In this document: in pieces, positions 56,898 through 64,000 of the stretch | How the letters are laid out: each line of letters begins with the position of its first letter | Position numbering within the stretch: the first letter of the stretch is position 1 | Assembly: GCF_945859705.1 (NCBI RefSeq) | Contig: NC_079134.1 | Span: 86,322,973-86,386,972 of the forward strand | Reading direction: 5' to 3' | Source of the DNA: Episyrphus balteatus | Taxonomy: Eukaryota; Arthropoda; Insecta; Diptera; Syrphidae | DNA: 64,000 bases | Notes under the pieces: model-generated | Told to the model about the DNA's origin: nothing | The model's input: the letters and a program-made list of their open reading frames with translations, nothing else | Database searches by the model: none | Program-made: the position numbers and the translations under genes

Positions 56898-56973
56898 TAG
56901 TGTGATTTAAAGAAATTTTCATAATTTTAAGTAAAAATATTTAAAAACAAATGCTGTTCATATATGTATATTA

Positions 56974-57190
56974 GGGTGGTCCTTATTTGGCACATGTAGT
57001 TGAATAGCCGCCATCCGGTTGGAAATACTGAGAAAAATTTTCCCTATTTTTGTATATTTTTATTTGACTCAGTTCCTCTCCCGGAAATAACGCAAACATA
57101 TCCTTTGATTTTAATATGTCTCGCAAATATTAGAAAATTTTTTTTTTCGCCCATGGTCGACTTCGGCAAAAAACAATATAAGGACCACCT
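56974..57190. mobile_element. 217-bp TIR MITE just upstream of an exon, TA target
   Basis: The ends GGGTGGTCCTTATTTGG and (complement) AGGTGGTCCTTATATTG adjoin TA on each side. The right end is 53 bp before the exon at 57244, within the intron. Confidence 0.7.
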
Positions 57191-57243
57191 TAATGTACCT
57201 ACATATTTTAGTACATAAACATATATAATTCATTATTTTACAG

Positions 57244-57383
57244 TGACATATGCAAACAAATTATGATTGAGCGCTCAATTCAGTTGGATTCAAATATACA
57301 AGGAATAACAAGTGGTTACAAAACTAAACAAGAATCATTCCAACCAAAAAATCTTAAATATGAACCTCGGGAATTTAGACATT
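57244..57383 (+). CDS. Fe65: Fe65/APBB-like adaptor, exon covering the end of PTB1 and the linker
   Basis: A 140-nt exon after TATTTTACAG and before a GTAAGT donor. It opens with T completing CG-T (Arg), then DICKQIMIERS, which is the end of the PTB1 C-terminal helix (family pattern EIC.KIM.ER). It continues with a less conserved linker, SIQLDSNIQGITSGYKTKQE and NLKYEPREFRH, leading towards PTB2. It ends in phase 1 (a single T carried over). No exon starting PTB2 was recognised in the remaining 6.6 kb. Confidence 0.92.
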
Positions 57384-58038
57384 GTAAGTAAATAGTTTCT
57401 GTTATTAATTAATTTTACGTAGGGTTGGGTAACTTTACATTTCAACCAATTAAAAGCGTTTATGATAGTTTCAAAAATTATAGTCAGGCAAATTAGTCAA
57501 AATATGGGCATGAAATCGCATTTTTCGCGGGACAAAATTTTTTTAATGGAATGTGTACGTACAGGTGGTTGTCAATTTGTTGGGATGATTGGAGGGCGGG
57601 GCAGCCACCATCATTGTTATTCATTTTTAAAAAAATGTCACAGGTAAGACATATTAACAGTAAAATTATCTATAAAATGGACACGTTCAGGAAATATTAA
57701 GGACTAGATATTTAGGTAACGTCATTTTCTGAACGAAAATTTGAGTAAATTGACTAAATTAGTTTGGATACACCATTATTGTCAAAATTTACTTGAGAAT
57801 TTAAGAGATCGCATGGGCAGACACCAAATTACACTTCACTTTAATAAATATAAATAATAAATAATATTAATTATAACCGATAATACACTTTTTACTCTTT
57901 TTTAACATAAATAAATTTAATACTGCTACCATAATTCTGTAATTAAATACAATAAGCTGTCATGTTGACAAAAATAACTTTCCTAATTTTTTAGGGACAA
58001 ATTTCTTTCTTTACTTTCCAGTCAGCTTTCCAATATAA
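57384..58038 (+). other. Start of the next Fe65-like intron
   Basis: This stretch holds a dispersed repeat at about 57526-57600 (relative of 6085-6175, inverted). No exon was recognised up to the window end, so the gene continues beyond it. Confidence 0.6.
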
Positions 58039-59508
58039 GCCAGTCATTATGTCGGAAAAAACGGCTTAGAAATGCAAAATGACCGAGAAAGCTAAATTTT
58101 GGGTATGTTGTAGGGGATGCTTAAAAAAGCTTAACCTGAAGTTTTCGACCAAGATTTCCTATGAGCTTTTTCCACAATAACTTTTTTGACAATAACTCGG
58201 CTGTCCTTCGAGATACGAAAATTTTACGAGGTGCTTTTTTGTAGCTTTTACCTTGTTCTACAATTCACACATTTTTTGCGTATCATGAACCGTTTTCGCG
58301 ATATCGATCAAAAATAAATGAATATCCAAACAAATATTAAATCAAATTTGTAGACCCTGTTCAGACCTACAATTCCGTATTTTTATTTATTTTTTTTTTT
58401 GCCAAAAATTACGACCTCCAGCCGCCAGCAAAGTCGTTTAGTCCGCACCCACAGCCAAGCAAGCCGCTCGTTCGGTTGTGAAAAAAACAATCATTACCTA
58501 ATGTTTTTTTACGTAAAAAAAAAAAATACTTAATTGTAGGTCTGAACAGGGTCTACAAATTTGATTTTAATATTTTTTTTGGATATTCATCACCAAAAAT
58601 AGATAATGTCAAAAAACAAATCGCATATAGTAAATTTTTGACTTTTTTGATCGATATCTCGAAAACGGTTCATGATACGCAAACAATGTGTATTCATGAA
58701 TTGAATCATTTTTTTTCAAAACATGATAAGTCCATGATTTCAAATTTTTCAGGAGAAGAAAAAAACGTTCTATTTTCTTTTGTTAAGTGTAGCAAAATGT
58801 ATAAAAAATATATTTTGTAGAACTTTTACCTAGCTACAGAATATCGTTTGGTATTTACTTTTTGGACCGATTGTTTAAAAGATAAAAAATAAAAACGATT
58901 TTGGACTTATCATACTTTGAAAATAAACGAATGTGAAATAAGTTTTAAAATGAATATATAATTTTTTTAAAGCCTCAGTCTATCAAACAATTGCATTAGG
59001 GAATAGAATATAATGTTTCGAGTAGTTATTTTACTTGAAAGACGCTTTCAACTTAAGATTTTGAGTCAGTCAGTCAGTAGTCAGCTTCTCTATGTGTAGT
59101 CAATTACTCATAAAAAAGTTGCTGTTTATTTTCAAAAGATGATAAGTCCGGGACTTTTATGATGTTTTGACAGTAAAATTTTTTTTCGCTTAGCTGTAAA
59201 ATCGAATATAGACTGAGTAGATGCTTCATATTTTGAAGGCAGGTGTGGTTATCCCCAAAGAACATATTCAGTTAAAAAAACGAATTTTGAAAAAAAGTGG
59301 ACTTATCATGTTTTGAAAATAAACGATTCAATTGTAGAAAATGGTAAAAGCTACAAAAAAGGTCCTTGTAAAATTTTCGTATTTCGAAGGATAACCGAGT
59401 TATTCTCAAAAAAGTTATTGCGGAAAAAGCTCATAGAAAATCTTGGTCAAAAACTTCAAGTTAAGCTTTTTTAAGCATCCCCTACAACATATACAAAATA
59501 AGCTTTCA
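58039..59508. mobile_element. Foldback element, GCCAGTCATTATGTCGG end, relative of 34485-37001
   Basis: The left end GCCAGTCATTATGTCGG is complete; the right arm stops short near 59508 (last match TTAAGCATCCCCTACAACAT). The arms mirror each other over TTCCTATGAGCTTTTTCC and CTCGGCTGTCCTTCGAGAT-like sequence. It is interrupted by the element at 58703-59329. Confidence 0.75.
58703..59329. mobile_element. TIR element with GAATCRTTTWTTTTCAAAAC ends, AATT target
   Basis: The inverted ends run on through ATGATAAGTCCA and are flanked by AATT on both sides (58699-58702, 59330-59333). The relative at about 34690-34700 shows the uninterrupted host sequence (CATGAATTGTAGAA in complement), confirming insertion and the 4-bp duplication. 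No frame of note is present. Confidence 0.75.
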
Positions 59509-60090
59509 CATGGTATAAATTTTGTTATACCATGTCAAACAAAAAAAATGATTCCATAGCGTGAGAACATAAAAATAAATGTTTTTTTTTTGCTTTTTTT
59601 AATGAAATTTGATCGAGTTCAAAAAATTCTATCTCTTTTTGTAGATGTCCCATAGGCCTGATCGATATATATATTTTGAACTAAGACAGATGGTATAAAA
59701 TTTTGTATAGGTTGTTAGGGAAAAAAATGGAATTAATGACGTTTTTTTTTGCTTTTTTTGATGAAAATGATTATTTTCAATAAATAATTTTTATACTGTA
59801 AAAATTTAAAAATGGTTTTATTCTTAAGAAGAAATACTTGGCTTTTAAATTGCATAATTTTTTTTGTAAGCTTTTAAAATAGAAAAATTAATATAATGAG
59901 AAAATAAAAAATGTATTTTTTTTAGCTTTTTCTTGTACATTATGATTGTGTGAAATAAGTAAACGCTTCAATTGACTCATTTTAAACAAAAGCACAAAAC
60001 CTGTTTTCTGACGACGTTATCACGTAAAATCATCGTCCGTAAACCGGCTTTACAGACAACCTCTTTTTTTAAATGCCTATTTTACCTGTA
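59509..60090. other. AT-rich intronic sequence, no gene seen
   Basis: Repeated TTTTTTGCTTTTTTNATGAAA words occur (59587, 59748). Nothing else was recognised. Confidence 0.4.
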
Positions 60091-60695
60091 CTTATTCCTT
60101 TTCACTCGTTTTTTATTTGAATATGCAAACATTTAAGCTACGTACCTATGTATATCGAAAATTCATTTTTCTGAAGCAAGGTCAGAAAATCAAATGTAAT
60201 TTTATTGAAGTAGATTTATAAAAAAAAGTTTTGCGAATTAATTTTACTTTCTCTGTTTGTCTTTTTGGATAAGCATTTCCAGCTTGCAGCCAAAAAATAA
60301 AAGTCTGACAAAAAGGAGATTTTCTACTTTTCAATTTTCTCGAAAACTAGAAGGCATAGAAACATTATGGTTTTCAGTATTTGGTTATAATTCTATAAAA
60401 GCAGTTTTCTTCATATAATGTGTTTTTATTTTTATTTTTTTTCAAAATTTTGTTTTTGAAATCGGTTGTTTCAAAAACAGTTGACTTAAAGAACTTAATT
60501 TTAAGACTTAAATTAAGCGTAATGTTCTGGCTTTTAAAGTATCAGTTCTAATTGAAAGTGTTGCCATTGATTTTTAATATTTTTTTTTTAATTTGAAGTA
60601 AGTTTTAAGAAAATAAATTTTGCGACCAAATGAAATTTTGAATTGCCAATAAAAATGGCAGTGGCACCCAAATTCTATCGAAAGGTAATTTCATA
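60091..60695. repeat. Second copy of the repeat found inside the Transib-type element at 47255-47975
   Basis: It shares CTTTTCACTCGTTTTTTATTTGAATA, then CTCGAAAACTAGAAGGCATA and GCGACCAAATGAA, in the same order as 47260-47975. It resumes after the foldback insertion (ATAAGGAAAATGGTTTTAATAGTCTCTA, 62038 on). Confidence 0.75.
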
Positions 60696-62039
60696 ATAGT
60701 CCAGTAATTTTAGGTTTTATCTGCGGAAAAATTGTTACTAGGCTCGATTTTGGTATTGGCCTTCGTTACGTCGTTGTTATGAAGAAAATCAGTTTTTCGC
60801 ATATATCTCGTGACCTGTTGCTCGGAGGTCAATACTGCCGTGCTAAGCAAAAGGGCGCATATCCATTTTTGTAGTTTTGAGATAAATGCATTTTACTGAC
60901 AAGGGAAAAGGTTGAGAATTGTAAATGTGTTCAGTTTCAAAAATGATTTTAAGAAACTTGTAGTAGGAAAATTATAATTTTTAGTTTACACAATAATTAT
61001 ATATTGTTCAAGCTTCCCAAATGCGCATCTAATTTTTTTTTTTAATTTTTAGAGTTAGTAATAAATGCATTTTTCTTTTGAGGAATACAGTGGAGTAATA
61101 TCGTTGTGCTTATCTTCATTGACTATTTTAAGCCACTTGGAATTGAAAATGTGCTGTTTTTAGTTGACATATAAATGAGGAATTGTTTCAGGATGTCAAA
61201 TATGCCTTTAACTCAATTTTGAATTTTTGGCTCATGCGCCCTTTTGGCTTAGTACGGCAGAATAGGGGTCTATAGAAAATCTGTTCGTCAAAAAATTATC
61301 TACAAATATTGCCTTATGCATTTTTCTGTAAATCCAACCGTTTTTGGAATAGAGCTGTTTCAAGCGTAGGCATAATACATGATACGTAATAATAGTTTTG
61401 TTTTATTTAAGAGTGAATAATTCAGTATTTGAATACTGAAAAATACATGTTTAATCTCTTTTGCTTTTTATTAATACGGTTTTATAAGTTTCACTTGTAA
61501 TCGATATTCAAACTAACTTACTAACTAACTAACTAACTAACTAAGTTACTTAGCTACTAACTAACTATTCAATAAAATCTTAGCAATTAATTTTGACCCT
61601 TAGGTCAAAATTACCTACGTTTTAGTCTCAGGGTAAAAATATTTGAGGTTCAAAACACCCCAAATCAATCTTAGACTACTTCAAAGAGTCATATCGAAAC
61701 TTTGAACAAATTTATGTAGTTTGAATGACTACGTTATAATATAGTCCGAAATCGGTTGGATTTACAGAAAAATGCATAAGGCAATATTTGTAGATAATTT
61801 TATGACGAACAGATTTTCCATAGACCCCTATTGACCTCTGAGCAACAGGTCACGAGATATATGCGAAAAACTGATTTTCGTGACCTTTTGACCTCTATAA
61901 CTTCTAACGCGGACGCGATATCAATGTCGATTTTTCACATCTTCATAACAACGCCGTAACGAAGGTCTATACCAAAATCGAGCCCAGTAGGAATTTTTCC
62001 GCAGATTGGGGTAAAAAATGCCTAAAATTACTGGGCTAT
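60696..62039. mobile_element. Foldback element, ATAGYCCAGTAATTTTAGG ends
   Basis: The arms mirror each other. CGAAAAACTGATTTTC-like sequence, TATATCTCGTGACCTGTTGC, and AGAAAATCTGTTCGTC with TTATCTACAAATATTGCC all occur on both sides of a centre near 61.4 kb. The copy at 47.9 kb shows the pre-insertion host sequence. The loop holds a (CTAA)n run at about 61512-61566. Confidence 0.75.
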
Positions 62040-62214
62040 AAGGAAAATGGTTTTAATAGTCTCTACACAGAGAAAAATAGACCACATAAAATAGAACAAA
62101 AACAATAAGAAATATCTATGGTTTTCATCCAAGAAGGAAACCTTATCAAAACAATCGGGTTTCCTTATTGTTTTAAAATCTGCACTTGTAGGGTTTTGAA
62201 AAAAAAAAAAAAAA

Positions 62215-62292
62215 ACGACGACCAGGCCGGGAATCGAACTGGAGACTTCAAATCATTAGTCCCCCACCTTACCACCAGAACCAAGCTGCTAT
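62215..62292 (-). repeat. tRNA-like sequence (pseudogene or SINE head)
   Basis: On the minus strand GGTTCTGGTGGTAAGG resembles an A box/D-arm and AGTTCGATTCC a B box/T-arm, followed by a long T-run (Pol III terminator-like). The T-stem pairs poorly, so it is not a functional tRNA. An old tRNA pseudogene or the head of a SINE are both possible. Confidence 0.5.
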
Positions 62293-62331
62293 GAAAATAT
62301 TGATTGCTATTTTAGTTCTAGTGCTAAGTAG

Positions 62332-63315
62332 TAGAGCTGTAGCAAATCGTATGTATTCGTCACTAAAATGCGGGTATTTGCTTCAGTAACGAGTAACGAA
62401 ACGTTACTTTCTAAACAGTATCGTTACTCGCATGTTTCGTTACTGGGTACTGAAGTAACGAAACATATACGAGATACGAAACATACGAGTAACGACCCCA
62501 TTCCAATTTCAATACTAAATCATCCGATATATGAGATACGAAACGAAGTGATACACTCAATTTGGCGCATTTAGCATCTCGTATCGATATCATTACCGTA
62601 GTCGGAATGCTAACTCCAGATAATTATCTGGAGTTTACTTTTGTCTCGATAATAACAATTTACAAAAGTGTTTTGGTTTTTGAAAAAATTTGTTAATTTT
62701 CATTGCAAAATTTTCAACTAAAAAAAAAGCCGAGAAAAAAATCACTGTCAATAGAAAAAAAAAATGAAAAATTGTTCGACATGGTTGTATTGAAGTGTTA
62801 ATATTACGAGATCTGGGCGATGTACTTTTGAAATAAAGAATTGTGATAAGATTACTGAACGGATATAAACAAAAAATTACCAAAATTTTGTCGAAAAAAT
62901 AGAAAAAAATAAAAAAAGTTTCCACGTTTGATTAAAAAAAAATCGAAAAAAATCAGTATAGCTACCTTCAAACTCTTATAACATGAGAACGCCGCAACTT
63001 AAATTAATTTTTATGGCTTTAAAAAGTAGCTTAGATTATACAAATTGTTTTTGGTTTACTCTTATACCAACGAACGAAACATACTTAAAATACTAAACAT
63101 ACGAAATGTATCAAATACATGAAATATATGAAAAATAAGAAGCATGCAAAAGTAACGAAACAAACGAAACATGCAAAACATACGAAACACACGAAGCATA
63201 CGAAATATACGAAGCATACGAAAGTAACGAGTAACGATATTATTGATGCGGGTACTAGTATCAAAAGTAACGTATACATGCGGGTACTCATTTTGTCGTT
63301 ACTTTTACAGCCCTA
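62332..63315. mobile_element. hAT-type element with ACGAAACAT-repeat arm
   Basis: The ends TAGAGCTGTAGC (left) and TAGGGCTGTAAAAGTAACG (right, complement) are flanked by a perfect 8-bp duplication, CTAAGTAG (62324-62331, 63316-63323). The left arm has GTAACGAAAC / ATACGAAAC repeats (62390-62490). The right arm is an array of about 9-10 bp ACGAARCAT units (63070-63240). No transposase is present. Confidence 0.87.
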
Positions 63316-63323
63316 CTAAGTAG

Positions 63324-63802
63324 CAAAAAAAAATCAACTTTTCAGTCAAATTTTAATAAGATTTTCTCTCAGTGGACAGCACTGGTTCATTTATTGTAGC
63401 TGTGTGTTATAATAGTCTCCGTGTTTTCTGTCGTTTTTATTTGTAAATTTTTAAATTTAATTTCAAATTTTTGTTTTAGTGCACTGAAAAAAGTGTACTA
63501 TTTTGTGTTTACCTATAATAATTCTATAAATTGTGTTAAAAGTGTTTAAAATTAAATGTTTTACTTTATAGAAAATAGTCTCCGGTAATTATTAAAAAAT
63601 AAAAAAAAAATTCCCTCAGTTTGAGTGTTTTTTTTTTCTTTATTTACATGTGTCAGTGTATTTTTCTTATACATTAGCACTTCCCCTCATTTATTAATTC
63701 CGTTTATTAGTTTATAGCTCACTTTTTTTTTTTTGTTTGTATTAATATTTTTAAACCCATTTTTTTAGTTTCTCATTAGAATTTGTTTTTAAAATATTTA
63801 AA
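63324..63802. other. AT-rich intronic sequence, no gene seen
   Basis: No exon or element end was recognised. Confidence 0.4.
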
Positions 63803-63892
63803 GCGTCCGCGGTTCAAGTGGTAAAAGCGCGGTTCTTTTTGTTTAAGTTTTTTTAATCTTAGGGGTCCAGGTTCAATTCCCACTGTCTGACG
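63803..63892 (+). repeat. Leu/Ser-type tRNA-like sequence, degenerate
   Basis: GGTTCAAGTGGTAAAAGCGC resembles the D-arm/A box of type II tRNAs, and CAGGTTCAATTCCCAC the T-arm/B box, ending CTGACG, which pairs partly with the 5' CGTCCG. The middle is T-rich and gives no proper anticodon stem. It is probably a pseudogene or SINE-derived rather than a working tRNA. Confidence 0.45.
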
Positions 63893-64000
63893 AAAAATCA
63901 ATTTCTTTTTTTTTTATTGATTTTCATACAATTTTATTTTGTTTTATTTTTTATCTATTTTTTATTTCTTATTTAATTTGTTTTTTCAATATTATTATTT

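Noticed and set aside
63085..63319. Lys-His-Thr repeat frame and its Cys-Phe-Val antisense frame
   Set aside because: They reflect the short ACGAARCAT tandem repeats in the arm of a hAT element, not a gene.
63803..63892. Functional tRNA gene
   Set aside because: The acceptor stem pairs only partly, and the T-rich middle cannot form a normal anticodon arm even if an intron is allowed.
57384..64000. Search for the next Fe65-like exon (start of PTB2)
   Set aside because: No splice-flanked frame resembling a PTB2 start was found; the open frames here lie in repeats. The exon is probably beyond the window.

Overview
This window looks like a piece of a large, AT-rich insect genome, most likely a fly (Diptera). 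The signs are short GT-AG-bounded coding exons, insect-type non-LTR and Penelope-like retroelements, and many DNA transposons. There is no bacterial-style gene organisation. Only one host gene is clearly recognisable: a plus-strand Fe65/APBB-family adaptor gene. Three ordinary exons (6491-6618, 55044-55142, 57244-57383) join in frame to give most of the first phosphotyrosine-binding (PTB1) domain and the start of the linker to PTB2. The WW-domain exons would lie upstream and the PTB2 exons downstream, both outside the window.

The most interesting observation is a candidate 6-nt microexon (AGAAAG, 6711-6716) 92 nt after the first exon, with its own AG acceptor and GT donor. Included, it turns ...DNGR|DFAY... 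into ...DNGRERDFAY.... That is the same Arg-Glu insertion, at the same position, that the neuronal microexon adds to the PTB1 domain of vertebrate FE65/APBB1. Between this microexon and the next exon lies an intron of about 48.3 kb.

Nearly all the rest is mobile DNA packed into that intron and its neighbours. By region: 1-6.5 kb holds a fresh 5'-truncated LINE (11-bp target duplication) and a 2.5-kb Foldback/MULE-like element (9-bp duplication). 6.7-11.2 kb holds foldback and TIR elements and a degenerate tandem array. 12.5-18.2 kb is a minus-strand LINE interrupted by a hAT MITE, a Transib-type element and a PIF/Harbinger-type MITE. 18.4-22.7 kb has a decayed jockey-like RT fragment, two TIR elements sharing one repeated box, and a 734-bp hairpin. 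22.8-37 kb is dominated by three giant foldbacks (3.7, 5.7 and 2.5 kb) plus a Penelope fragment. 37-41.5 kb has a hAT element and a Harbinger-type MITE. 41.6-46.3 kb has a second, nearly full-length copy of the same LINE and a second Penelope fragment. 46.4-48.4 kb is a Myb/SANT-like reading frame broken by a Transib-type insertion. 51.1-51.9 kb is an 0.8-kb pentanucleotide array grown inside a hAT MITE. 53.3-63.3 kb has two more hAT elements, a pogo-like relic, more foldbacks and tRNA-like sequences.

Several insertions could be delimited to the base by target-site duplications (4, 5, 8, 9, 11 and 16 bp), which gives superfamily clues and relative insertion order. No intact autonomous transposon gene is present apart from an open but truncated LINE reverse transcriptase.
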